This document shows positions 51,951 through 61,289 of a DNA stretch of 64,000 nt, in pieces. Made by a program: the position numbers and the translations under genes. Each line of letters begins with the position of its first letter. The stretch's first letter is position 1. The stretch lies in the NCBI GenBank assembly GCA_900766245.1, contig CAAFUR010000006.1:40808-104807 (forward strand). Direction: 5' to 3'. The notes beneath the pieces are model-generated. The model was not told the origin of the DNA. It worked only from the letters and a program-made list of their open reading frames with translations, and ran no database searches. This DNA is from Veillonellaceae bacterium (GTDB lineage Bacteria > Bacillota > Negativicutes > Veillonellales > Veillonellaceae).

Positions 51951-53366
51951 ATGAATACAAAAATAATGACAGTAGCAGCGATGTTAGCAGCCTATGCATG
52001 TACAGTAGGAGCAGCGGCACCGCAAACAGATACAGTAAAATTAGTACATTTTCAAGAAAAAGCAACTGCGCAAGCAGCAATGATGACAAAGGCGTATCAA
52101 AATCAAGTGGAGAAAAAAGGTCAACCTATCAATGTTACGTTACCACAATCTATTGCATTAGCTTTGCAGAATAATAGAACCTTACATCAATCTCAATGGG
52201 ATTATGAAGCGGCAATAGCACAAGTAGGAGTGGTAACTAGTGGTAGAAATCCAATAGTGACGTATAATTATAGTGCTAACCATACAGGAAATGAAGCGAA
52301 TGGTGTAAATAAAACTGGAAATGCTTTTTCTCATCAACTAGGTGTAGGGCTATCTGTATTTAATCGAGCTTTGGATGCGCAAATTGAATCTGCTAAATAT
52401 AATCGTGATGGTAGTGGGGCGGCTTTACTAGAAGCGGCACAAACAGCTAAATTAACAGCAGCCACTAATTATTTATCCTTGATTATGTCCCGTAATAAGG
52501 TAAATGTAGCAGAACAAACTGTGCGCGATTACGAAGAACATTTAAAAAATGCTAATTTACAATATCAAGTAGGTATTGTATCTAAATCCGATGTATTGGC
52601 TACCAATACACGATTAGCCAATGCAAAAACTACTTTAGTAGAAGCGAAAAATGCTGCTAATTTAGCAGAGGCAAAGTTTAATAATCATGTGGGTTTACCA
52701 GTGTCTACACCAGTGGTGACGGCAGATAAAGAGCTAACTTATGTACCATATGGTATTTCATTAGAATCAGCTAAATCCTATGGGGTTCTACATCGCGGTA
52801 CAATTGTACAAGCAGCGATGCTAGTAAAAGGGGCGGAAGAAAATCTAAGACGTGCTGATGCATCAGATATTCCAGTGGTCAAAGCAAATGCTAGTCGTGG
52901 TATGAATGGTACACATTGGGCTGGCAATGACACTAAAAACTGGGCTGTAGGGGCCACACTATCTTGGAATGTATGGGATGGTGGACAATCAAAAGCGAAT
53001 GTGACAGCAGCAAAAGCTAATGTAGAAAAAGCAAAAGAAGCCTATGCTCAAACTATTGAAACTGTACAACTGCAAATCCAAGAAGGATACTTAAATTTAA
53101 AAGCGGCAGAGCAAAAAATTCAAAGCACTCATGCAGCAGTAGAAGCAGGACAGGAAGATTTCCGTATTAAGACACTACGATATCGTTCTGGAGTGGGTAC
53201 AAATGTGGATGTATTAGACGCAGAAACTTCGTTAGCAACAGCTCGTAATAATTATGTAGATGCTCTATATAACTATAACTTAAGCATGGCTACCTTAGAA
53301 AAGGCAATGGGTATTTCTGTAGAAGCCACAGTGGGTAGTGGCGCAATGATTGTGAATCAAGGATAG
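51951..53366 (+). CDS. TolC-family outer-membrane efflux protein
   Basis: 471 residues with a signal peptide (MNTKIMTVAAMLAAYACTVGAAA). Two internally similar halves of long helices with short strands are typical of TolC trimers: SIALALQNNRTLHQSQWDYEAAIAQVG opens the first, and YGVLHRGTIVQAAMLVKGAEENLRRADASDIPVVKANASRG opens the second; VGTNVDVLDAETSLATARNNYVDALYNYNLSMATLEKAMG is the conserved C-terminal OEP segment. It lies 9 bases after mlaD. Presence in a lipid-transport operon is unusual; partner pump genes are not here. Confidence 0.92.
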   Translation: MNTKIMTVAAMLAAYACTVGAAAPQTDTVKLVHFQEKATAQAAMMTKAYQNQVEKKGQPINVTLPQSIALALQNNRTLHQSQWDYEAAIAQVGVVTSGRNPIVTYNYSANHTGNEANGVNKTGNAFSHQLGVGLSVFNRALDAQIESAKYNRDGSGAALLEAAQTAKLTAATNYLSLIMSRNKVNVAEQTVRDYEEHLKNANLQYQVGIVSKSDVLATNTRLANAKTTLVEAKNAANLAEAKFNNHVGLPVSTPVVTADKELTYVPYGISLESAKSYGVLHRGTIVQAAMLVKGAEENLRRADASDIPVVKANASRGMNGTHWAGNDTKNWAVGATLSWNVWDGGQSKANVTAAKANVEKAKEAYAQTIETVQLQIQEGYLNLKAAEQKIQSTHAAVEAGQEDFRIKTLRYRSGVGTNVDVLDAETSLATARNNYVDALYNYNLSMATLEKAMGISVEATVGSGAMIVNQG

Positions 53367-53391
53367 TGGTCATACCGATATGAGGTGAATC

Positions 53392-56300
53392 ATGAAGAGG
53401 AAACACTGGATACTAGGTATCGTACTCGGTGGATGTGTAGCAGGCGTTGGATTCGGCTTACAACCATTGAGTGAAACCTATGTAGGGCCTTATGTGCAAG
53501 AACAATTACATACAGCACTGAATGGAACTGTTTCCTATTCATCATTTCACATTGGCTGGGATGGATCCGTTCAAATGAAAGACCTTGTCGTAGATGATGC
53601 GAAGGGGCAACATGTACTCACTGCAGATGTGTTGACGGTGTCTATTCAATGGCTAAAAGTATTACAATATCCTTTTGGTCAGGTATCACCAGATGCATTG
53701 CTGGGCACCATTACTGTTACCTCACCACATGTGAATGTGGTACAAGATGAACAGGGACAATGGAATGTACTACAGTTAGCAAAGGAGCGAGAGTCAGATA
53801 GTCCTAGTCAATTTAGTGGACTATTGCGATTAGAAAAAGGATCTATATCCTTATTCTTACCTCAGGCAGAACCATTGCAACTGTCAGATGTGAATGTCAC
53901 TGTCTCAGGGGATGGTGGACGTATGCTAGATGGAGTTGTAGATGCCCGATTGGGAAAGGATCACATCCATTCCAAGTTACAATGGGCCTTGGATGATAGC
54001 GGTAATCGTTCGTTTTATGTGGAAACACCACATTTAGATATAGCTCCTATAGTAAGTCGCATTTCTCTGCCAAGTGCAGTAAGCTCTATGACGGGTGAGC
54101 TGACAGATATGGCGTTGACAGTAACACAACGTGGTGGCTTCTGGTATGGTGAAGGAGGACTTTCCTTCCAAAATGTGGGGACAGCCATCCAAGACTATCG
54201 GTTAACATCTGGGAAAGGAACAGTTCAAATCCATGGAGATGTGTTGTTTTTGGACGGAATCGAAGCGAATGTGAATGATGAACACCTTCGTATGAATGGT
54301 ACTGTACACCATGTCTTTGATGAGGATCCTACATTACATGTCAACGTAGGATTGAAAGAGTGGAATCTAGCCTCCTTTGGTCAACTGCCACTCACAGGAA
54401 CTATTACGGCAGATGCACTCCTAACAGGTCCTGTGTCGAATGTAAAAGCCAGTGGAGATGTAGAGTTGCGAGATGTGGCCTATGAAGGAATCACAGTGAA
54501 TCGAGGGAAAGGACATCTTTCCTATGGAGACCAAGTGATTCATGTGGAAGATGCAGAACTGAGTACCCAAGGGGGAACCGTGACTGGTACTGGCTCCTAT
54601 CATATGGATACAGAAGATTTCTCAGCACAAGTAGAAGTACAAGATGTATCCTTGTATGGATTGCCTCTTGAGGGATTACCTTCTGTACAGGGCACAGTGA
54701 GTGGGTTCTTAACCATTGAAGGGAAACAAGGAGCGATTTCCAATATAAACGGATCTGTACATGGACACCATATTGAGTATCAATCTATCTTAGTGGGTGC
54801 CTTGGATGCGAGCCTATCTTGGGATGGCGCACAGCTAATAGTGCCATATCTAAACGGTACTTGGGGTCGAGGTACTTTCACGGGTAGTGGTCGATTAGGC
54901 AATGGTACATTTGGTATTCATTTGCATGGCACTAATATTGGATTAGAACAATTCAATGAGTGGAGCCCTAAACCGTTGGGCGGCACTGTTTCTTTAGAGG
55001 CTAACTTACAAGGGTCCCTAGAGAATCCGACAGGAACGGTTATGATTGCTGGTGAAACGCTTTCCTATGGAACAACCAAGTTTGACCGTGCTTTTGTTAA
55101 GACTAAGCTGGAGGATAATACCCTCCATATTCTTGAAGGTGATTTGGAATATAGAAAAAGCACCTATGATCTAGACGGATTCATCCAGTTAGACGGTGAA
55201 CAAGCGATAGGTATCAAAGGGTCTGCAAAGGATGTGCGTATCGAAGATGTGTTGCCAAACTTTACAGATATCCCTATGACAGGATGGCTTAATACGGATG
55301 TTCATGTACAAGGAACAATACAACGCCCGCAAATAGAAGGGCATCTGAAAGCTTGGGATGGGTCCGTATACGGTAAACTCTTTTCATCCATTGAAGGAGC
55401 CTATACATATCATGATGGTCATCTCCATTTGCCGAGGTTAGATATCAGTACTTATGGATCCTCTATTATTGTAGATGGGGATATACAAGACAAACAGTTA
55501 GATATTAATTTTGTAGGCGATGCAGTGCCCATTGAACCATTCGTTCGTGATACGGGACTCCACATGGTTGGCTATATTGGTGCAGAAGGTCATCTCGGTG
55601 GCACTGTAGATGCCCCTATCTTTGAAGGAAACGTGCAGTCGGATTCGATGCAGGTACAGGATACTACCTTGCATGATATAGCAGGATCTGTGTACATTAC
55701 ACCACAGGTAGTACATCTACAAGGGTTGACTTTCACAGGTAGTGGCACTAGTCGCTATGAAGTGAAAGGTGGAGTTCAATTAGAGAATCCAAAACGCTTA
55801 TTTGGGTATGTGCATGTCAAAGATGGAGATTTACATCAATTATTGGCGTTAACCAACGCACAAGTACCAGATGTGAATGGAAAGTTGCAGGCTACCATTG
55901 AGTTAGGTGGTACTAGTGACAGTCCGAGACTGGACGTAAAAGGAACTCTTGAGGATACGACTATTCGCGATGAAGTGGTAGGGACGGCTACGCTAGACCT
56001 AGGTTATGGTGGGCGGACGATTGATATTCGGACCTTCAAATTACCTATTAAAGAAGGCCTTATTGTGGGCAAAGGGAAAGCCGATTTAGATGGATCTACG
56101 GATATTCAGTTGGTGGCATCGAAAGTGCCGGTACAAACCGTACTGCCTCTAGTAACCAAAAATGTAAATGCACAGGGAAATTGGAATTTTATCATCAATG
56201 TGCATGGACTTACGAAATCACCAAAGGTAGAATTTTCCAGTGAAGTGGAACAAGCAGTCATCAATGGTATTAGCCTAGATCAGTTGAGTATCTTAGGAAC

Positions 56301-57672
56301 CATGGAAGACCAAGTAGTGAATATCCAACAAGGAATGATTAAAAAATCAGACTCTTCTATTAAAGTTCGCGGCAAGTTACCATTGGGGGCTTTTGTAACC
56401 AATGCATACGTAACCGATGATATGACGAAACAGTTTGATGTGTATGTGGACATGAATGAGGCAAACTTGTCTGTTCTGCCATTGATGTTTAAAGAAGTTC
56501 AGTCCGCTGACGGCGCTATTCATGGTGTTGTTCATGTGACAGGCAATTCGTCGAATATCTTGGCCAATGGTACGGTAGAACTCGCTAATGGGTCTATGCA
56601 ATTACAATCTTTGAAAAAGCCGGTGACTCAATTAAAAGGACAACTTGCATTTAGAGGCAATCATGTCGACATAACAGGCAGTACCACAATGGGTAAGGGC
56701 AATGCAGGCCTATCTGGGAATATTGGTTGGATGGGCTCTGGCATTACGTCCTACTACGGTGCGTTGCAGATGAAAGGCATCGAAATTGCCCATGCCTTCT
56801 ATACAGGCCCGTTAGATGGTGAACTGTACATCGTCGACAAACAGGATATGCCGACATTGGTGGGGGCTATTACACTGCATGATGTGGTAGCTTCAATTCC
56901 ATTGAGCTTTGAAAGTTCAGATACATCCATTCCATTAGGCTTAGACTTAACCATTGATGCGAAAGATAATGTACGTCTTTATAATCCATTGCTCTACGAT
57001 ATGTTCTTGCAAGGTAAGGTTAAATTTGAAGGAACGGTAGGAGAACCGAAGGCGAGTGGTAAGTTATCCGTCAACAAAGGGCATGTGAAATATTTAAAAA
57101 ATCGTTTTAAAATCACAGAAGGACAGGCAAAGTTTGTTACAGGTAGTATCATTCCTGAACTCAATGTACGGAGTATGGCAAATGTGAAAAATTATCGCAT
57201 ATCTCTACAAGCGGAAGGACCTGCTACGCAGATGAAATTAAAATTAACGTCTGAACCTAATTTGTCGGAACGTCAAATTATTTCGCTGTTGACATTTGGT
57301 CGGAATGTGGGCAATGCTAGTGGAGTTACATCGGAAGATGCCAATGCTTTATTGACATCTAGTTTACAGTCTTTGGCGTTTGGCTATATCGAAGATGTGT
57401 TGCAAGATACGCTGGGATTAGATTTGGTGAATATTACCACAGGCTCTTTAGACGGAAAAGACTCTCGTGATTTGCAGGAAAAAAATAATTTTAACGTTAC
57501 CATCGGTAAATATGTAGTACCAGATTTGATGATTACCTTAACTAGGGGCCTTAAGAACGACCATGTGTCGTATGGCTTTCAGTATGATATCAATCGTAGT
57601 ATTAGTGCTACCGGGTGGATTAATAATGAAAATAAACACTACTTAGGGGCGCAGTGGCGCTATCGATTCTAA
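53392..57672 (+). CDS. tamB: TamB-family bridge protein
   Basis: 1426 residues. An N-terminal membrane anchor (ILGIVLGGCVAGVGFGL) is followed by an AsmA-like start (PYVQEQLHTALNGTVSYSSFHIGWDGSVQMKDLVVDDAKG) and about 1,000 residues of repeating beta-strand turns, a taco-shaped groove for lipids. The last 300 residues are the TamB C-terminal domain (KGHVKYLKNRFKITEGQAKFVTGSIIPELNVRS...LSERQIISLLTFGRN), ending in a strand with terminal Phe. It is thought to carry phospholipids to the outer membrane. It follows tolC after 25 bases, and no tamA is adjacent. Confidence 0.93.
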   Translation: MKRKHWILGIVLGGCVAGVGFGLQPLSETYVGPYVQEQLHTALNGTVSYSSFHIGWDGSVQMKDLVVDDAKGQHVLTADVLTVSIQWLKVLQYPFGQVSPDALLGTITVTSPHVNVVQDEQGQWNVLQLAKERESDSPSQFSGLLRLEKGSISLFLPQAEPLQLSDVNVTVSGDGGRMLDGVVDARLGKDHIHSKLQWALDDSGNRSFYVETPHLDIAPIVSRISLPSAVSSMTGELTDMALTVTQRGGFWYGEGGLSFQNVGTAIQDYRLTSGKGTVQIHGDVLFLDGIEANVNDEHLRMNGTVHHVFDEDPTLHVNVGLKEWNLASFGQLPLTGTITADALLTGPVSNVKASGDVELRDVAYEGITVNRGKGHLSYGDQVIHVEDAELSTQGGTVTGTGSYHMDTEDFSAQVEVQDVSLYGLPLEGLPSVQGTVSGFLTIEGKQGAISNINGSVHGHHIEYQSILVGALDASLSWDGAQLIVPYLNGTWGRGTFTGSGRLGNGTFGIHLHGTNIGLEQFNEWSPKPLGGTVSLEANLQGSLENPTGTVMIAGETLSYGTTKFDRAFVKTKLEDNTLHILEGDLEYRKSTYDLDGFIQLDGEQAIGIKGSAKDVRIEDVLPNFTDIPMTGWLNTDVHVQGTIQRPQIEGHLKAWDGSVYGKLFSSIEGAYTYHDGHLHLPRLDISTYGSSIIVDGDIQDKQLDINFVGDAVPIEPFVRDTGLHMVGYIGAEGHLGGTVDAPIFEGNVQSDSMQVQDTTLHDIAGSVYITPQVVHLQGLTFTGSGTSRYEVKGGVQLENPKRLFGYVHVKDGDLHQLLALTNAQVPDVNGKLQATIELGGTSDSPRLDVKGTLEDTTIRDEVVGTATLDLGYGGRTIDIRTFKLPIKEGLIVGKGKADLDGSTDIQLVASKVPVQTVLPLVTKNVNAQGNWNFIINVHGLTKSPKVEFSSEVEQAVINGISLDQLSILGTMEDQVVNIQQGMIKKSDSSIKVRGKLPLGAFVTNAYVTDDMTKQFDVYVDMNEANLSVLPLMFKEVQSADGAIHGVVHVTGNSSNILANGTVELANGSMQLQSLKKPVTQLKGQLAFRGNHVDITGSTTMGKGNAGLSGNIGWMGSGITSYYGALQMKGIEIAHAFYTGPLDGELYIVDKQDMPTLVGAITLHDVVASIPLSFESSDTSIPLGLDLTIDAKDNVRLYNPLLYDMFLQGKVKFEGTVGEPKASGKLSVNKGHVKYLKNRFKITEGQAKFVTGSIIPELNVRSMANVKNYRISLQAEGPATQMKLKLTSEPNLSERQIISLLTFGRNVGNASGVTSEDANALLTSSLQSLAFGYIEDVLQDTLGLDLVNITTGSLDGKDSRDLQEKNNFNVTIGKYVVPDLMITLTRGLKNDHVSYGFQYDINRSISATGWINNENKHYLGAQWRYRF

Positions 57673-57685
57673 AGGAGGTGAAAGT

Positions 57686-58321
57686 ATGCTCAATGATTAT
57701 ATCGCCAGTGTGGATACAATTGATTTATTGACCTGGGAAGAAGAACAGAGGCTCTGGAAGGCTTATGAAGAAGAAGGAGACTTGGAGGCTCGTATGACGA
57801 TCATTGAGCATTACCAACCTTTAGTGTTGAAAGAAGCTAATGTGTACCAATCTTCTAAGGTAGATAGGATGGATTGCATTCAAGAGGGGACCATTGGGCT
57901 CATTGAAGCGGTAGAGCGATATGATTCTAAGAAAGGTGTAGCCTTCTCCCTCTATGCAGTACATCGTATTCGAGGACGTATCTTGGACTATCTTCGTAAG
58001 GAAGGTAAGGAAGGGATTGTGCTACAATCGGAAACGGAAGATGGTGAAACTTGGTGGGAACAATTACCTGCTGAGGGGCCGTCTACAGAAATTGTTTGCG
58101 AGGAACGCATGTATGGAGCTATGGTCACATCGGCTATGAAACAGTTGCCTTTAGCGGAGCAGCACGTAGTGGAAGAAGTGTATTACAAAGACCACAGTGT
58201 AGCATCCATAGCTGATACCTTGGAATGCAGTCATAGTTATATCCATCGATTGCGAAGAAAAGGGTTAGCACGGCTTAAGGGGTTATTGGAAACAGCAAAA
58301 GAAACGTGGGACAAAAGTTAA
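57686..58321 (+). CDS. Sigma-70 family RNA polymerase sigma factor
   Basis: 211 residues. Region 2 (VLKEANVYQSSKVDRMDCIQEGTIGLIEAVERYDSKKGVAFSLYAVHRIRGRILDYLRKEG) and region 4 (MKQLPLAEQHVVEEVYYKDHSVASIADTLECSHSYIHRLRRKGLARLKGLL) are complete; region 3 is a short linker. It looks like a group 3 factor of the FliA/SigF kind rather than an ECF factor. The ATG follows AGGAGG 8 bases upstream, 13 bases after tamB, as last gene of the mla-tolC-tamB operon. No anti-sigma gene is next to it. It may link envelope-lipid status to transcription. Confidence 0.9.
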   Translation: MLNDYIASVDTIDLLTWEEEQRLWKAYEEEGDLEARMTIIEHYQPLVLKEANVYQSSKVDRMDCIQEGTIGLIEAVERYDSKKGVAFSLYAVHRIRGRILDYLRKEGKEGIVLQSETEDGETWWEQLPAEGPSTEIVCEERMYGAMVTSAMKQLPLAEQHVVEEVYYKDHSVASIADTLECSHSYIHRLRRKGLARLKGLLETAKETWDKS

Positions 58322-58349
58322 TTTTGGTGAATAGAGCCTACCTGACTAG

Positions 58350-58403
58350 GAAGTACTACCTAAGTGTCAACTGATTCGTTGATGACAAGGGCAGTGCTTT
58401 TTA
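58350..58403 (+). terminator. Terminator of the mla-tamB-sigma operon
   Basis: AAGTACTACCT pairs with GGGCAGTGCTT around an inner hairpin TCAAC/GTTGA, followed by TTT. Confidence 0.65.
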
Positions 58404-58431
58404 TCTATAAGGGTATATCGAAAAAACTCCC

Positions 58432-58460
58432 TTGACATAGATAGGGTTTTTGTTTATTAT
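58432..58460 (+). promoter_or_regulatory. Promoter of thrS
   Basis: Consensus TTGACA (58432-58437), 17-base spacer, TATTAT (58455-58460); transcription would begin near 58467 in front of the T-box. Confidence 0.75.
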
Positions 58461-58466
58461 AATTAT

Positions 58467-58725
58467 ATTATTATATAAGCAACAGTGATGCGAAGGACAT
58501 GACCCTAACCATCTATACTTTCAGAGAAAGATACCTTGGCTGTGAGTATCTAGTGTAGACTTAGGAGTTACCACCTTCAAACTGGTTTGGTGAAGGCTTA
58601 GCTTGTAATCAAATCCGTGTGGACCCGTTATCGTCCGTAAGAGTGAGTCCTATCAATAGGGACTAACTAGGGTGGAACCGCGAAGATCTTCGTCCCTTGT
58701 GTGGGAGAAGGTCTTTTTTTGTTGG
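58467..58725 (+). promoter_or_regulatory. T-box leader (threonine) controlling thrS
   Basis: The T-box sequence AGGGTGGAACCGCG lies at 58669-58682 and precedes a stem AAGATCTTC-GTCCC / GGGA-GAAGGTCTT with a seven-T run (58683-58720). The antiterminator/terminator switch responds to uncharged tRNA. ACC codons (threonine) at 58570-58575 in AGGAGTTACCACCTTC fit the specifier loop, matching the downstream synthetase. Stem I begins around 58482. Confidence 0.92.
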
Positions 58726-58781
58726 TAAAAAGTATTGCCATCCCCAATGGCATAGTAGTATTAGACCTAGGGAGGTAACCT

Positions 58782-60692
58782 ATGAGTGAAGTAAATATCA
58801 TTTTACCTGATGGAAGTTCTAAAGCTTTTGCAGCTGGAACTACATTGGGTGAAGCAGTAAAACAAATTTCAAACAGCTTAGCAAAAAAAGTATTAGCCGC
58901 TGATGTAAATGGAGAATTAACAGACCTTCGTGAAGTATTGGTGGAAGGTTCTAAGGTAAGCTTTTTAACATTTGCAGAAGATGGTGGTAAACATGCATTC
59001 CGTCATACTGCATCTCATGTGATGGCGCAAGCAGTAAAACGTTTGTGGCCTGATGCGCAATTGGCCATTGGACCAGCTATCGAGAACGGTTTCTACTATG
59101 ACATCGATATGGAACATAAATTAGTGCCAGAAGATTTGCCAAAAATCGAAGCGGAAATGAGCCGTATTGTAAAAGAAAACTTACCTATCGAAAAAGTATT
59201 GATGGAACGCCAAGAAGCACTAGATTTCTTCGCAGCTAAACATGAAAATTATAAAGTAGAGTTAATCAATGATTTGCCTGCTGATGCAGTGATTTCTGCG
59301 TATAAACAAGGTGAGTTCACTGACCTTTGCGCTGGTCCACACTTAGCAAGCACTGGTAAAGTGAAAGCTTTCAAATTACAAAGCATTGCAGGTGCGTACT
59401 GGCGTGGCGATGAAAAAAATAAAATGCTGCAACGTATTTACGGTACTGCCTTTGAAAAGAAAGAAGAACTAGAAGAATACTTACATTTGTTAGAAGAAGC
59501 AGCTCGTCGTGACCATCGTAAATTGGGCAAAGAGCTTGGCTTATTCGTCATTAAAGAAGAAGGTCCAGGATTTCCATTCTTCTTGCCAAAAGGTATGGCA
59601 GTGCGCAATGCCTTAGAAGATTTCTGGCGGGAAGTACATCATGATTACGATTATGAAGAGGTTCGTACTCCAATTATCTTAAGCCAACATTTGTGGGAAA
59701 CATCTGGTCACTGGTTCCATTACCGTGAAAATATGTACACAACACAAATCGATGGAGCAGAATATGCAATTAAACCAATGAACTGCCCAGGCGGTATCTT
59801 GGTATATGCAAACGACATGCATTCCTACCGTGATTTGCCGATTCGTATGGCAGAACTTGGCTTAGTGCATCGTCATGAATTGAGCGGTGCTTTACATGGT
59901 TTATTCCGTGTACGTAGCTTTACACAAGATGATGCCCATGTATTCATGACTCCGTCTCAAATTAAAGAAGAGTTAATGAGCGTTATCGACTTATTCGGTC
60001 GTATCTACTCTCAATTTGGCTTGTCTTATCATGTAGAGTTAAGTACAAAACCAGAAGGCGCTATTGGCGACGATGCAATCTGGGAATTAGCAACAGAAGC
60101 ATTGCGTGAAGCTATCGAAGCAAAAGGTATTCCATATCGTATCAACGAAGGTGATGGCGCGTTCTATGGTCCTAAACTAGATTTCCATATTCGCGATTCT
60201 ATCGGCCGTACATGGCAATGTGGTACTATCCAATTGGATATGAACTTGCCAGAACGTTTTAACTTGGAATATATCGCAGAAGATGGTCAAAAACATCGTC
60301 CAATCATGATTCACCGTGCATGCTTTGGTTCTATGGAACGTTTCATTGGTATCTTGATTGAACACTTTGCAGGGGCATTCCCAACTTGGATGGCACCAGT
60401 ACAAGTGAAAATCCTTCCGATCAGTGAAAAACATGTAGAATATGCTGAAAAATTACGTAAAGCATTTAAAGATGCCTATGTGCGTGTGGAACTAGATGAT
60501 CGTAGTGAAAAAATTGGTTACAAAATCCGTCAAGCACAAATGGAAAAAGTATCCTACATGCTTGTGGTGGGTGATAAAGAAGTGGAAGAAGGAAAAGTGG
60601 CAGTTCGTAAACGTGGCGTAGGCGAACAAGGTGCGATTCCTTGGGAAGAATTCTTGGCTAACATCAAAGAAGAAATTAAAAATCGTGCATAA
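58782..60692 (+). CDS. thrS: Threonyl-tRNA synthetase
   Basis: Class II synthetase, 636 residues. N-terminal TGS domain (residues 1-61), editing domain with FRHTASHVMAQAVKRLWP (HxxxH) and TDLCAGPHLAST, catalytic core with NCPGGILVY, RHELSGALHGLFRVRSFTQDDAH and MIHRACFGSMERFIGILIEHFAGAFPTWMAP, and the C-terminal anticodon-binding domain (VQVKILPISEKHVEYAEKL...). Under T-box control. Confidence 0.96.
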   Translation: MSEVNIILPDGSSKAFAAGTTLGEAVKQISNSLAKKVLAADVNGELTDLREVLVEGSKVSFLTFAEDGGKHAFRHTASHVMAQAVKRLWPDAQLAIGPAIENGFYYDIDMEHKLVPEDLPKIEAEMSRIVKENLPIEKVLMERQEALDFFAAKHENYKVELINDLPADAVISAYKQGEFTDLCAGPHLASTGKVKAFKLQSIAGAYWRGDEKNKMLQRIYGTAFEKKEELEEYLHLLEEAARRDHRKLGKELGLFVIKEEGPGFPFFLPKGMAVRNALEDFWREVHHDYDYEEVRTPIILSQHLWETSGHWFHYRENMYTTQIDGAEYAIKPMNCPGGILVYANDMHSYRDLPIRMAELGLVHRHELSGALHGLFRVRSFTQDDAHVFMTPSQIKEELMSVIDLFGRIYSQFGLSYHVELSTKPEGAIGDDAIWELATEALREAIEAKGIPYRINEGDGAFYGPKLDFHIRDSIGRTWQCGTIQLDMNLPERFNLEYIAEDGQKHRPIMIHRACFGSMERFIGILIEHFAGAFPTWMAPVQVKILPISEKHVEYAEKLRKAFKDAYVRVELDDRSEKIGYKIRQAQMEKVSYMLVVGDKEVEEGKVAVRKRGVGEQGAIPWEEFLANIKEEIKNRA

Positions 60693-60826
60693 TAATAGCA
60701 ATCCATAGATGTCTGTAAGTATTTGGACTGTCAACGGAGATACTTGTTCTGACACAAGTATCGTCCATAGAGTCAAGGGTATAATCCTTTCTAGGATATG
60801 TACGATATAAGTATTGTGTATACATA

Positions 60827-60858
60827 GAAAAGCATCTTCACAAGAAGATGCTTTTCAT
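60827..60858 (+). terminator. Terminator after thrS
   Basis: Perfect 13-base stem GAAAAGCATCTTC/GAAGATGCTTTTC with a 4-base loop; it lies about 135 bases after thrS. Confidence 0.75.
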
Positions 60859-60925
60859 CATATAATAGAGGCAGAAAGAAATTTGTCTTTCCTTTTCTAG
60901 TATTCCAAGTAGAGGTGATGGAATC

Positions 60926-61084
60926 ATGATTACATTTGACGATGCAGAAAAGCAAAAATTAAGTCCTGAGGATTTAAAAAAATTAAAGAAGCATAATGAT
61001 ATCAATGAATGGCCTTGCCCATTAACAGATGATATGAAACAACAAATGCATGATAGCTTTAAAGTAGTGCCTAAGAAAAAATAA
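60926..61084 (+). CDS. Small hydrophilic protein, 52 residues, unknown
   Basis: ATG at 60926 follows GAGGTGATGG and opens a 52-codon frame, MITFDDAEKQKLSPEDLKKL...EWPCPLTDDMKQQMHDSFKVVPKKK. It is bounded by terminators on both sides, which argues for a real short transcript. The charged helix (DLKKLKKHN) and the Trp-Pro-Cys-Pro motif (EWPCP) are the only features. I do not recognise a family; one Cys near the middle could be functional. Confidence 0.65.
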   Translation: MITFDDAEKQKLSPEDLKKLKKHNDINEWPCPLTDDMKQQMHDSFKVVPKKK

Positions 61085-61170
61085 GAAAAACCGTAGCCAC
61101 CGATAATGAGGTTCGCTACGGTTTTTTATGTAGCAAAAAGAACCGTCAACTTGTTGGTGACGGTTCTCTT
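61085..61170 (+). terminator. Two successive terminator hairpins
   Basis: AAAACCGTAGC/GCTACGGTTTT (61088-61128) followed by T6, and AGAACCGTCAAC/TTGGTGACGGTTCT (about 61139-61167) with a T-rich end. They separate the 52-codon gene from the convergent SIMPL gene. Confidence 0.75.
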
Positions 61171-61289
61171 ATGTGTTGCTATTGAATTGTGAGTAAGATT
61201 AAGAATATCTATCATTAGGATGTTAATAGATGTGTATACCAATGCACATATTTGGCCAATAATATTTTTTGTATAAATGCCTATACACC

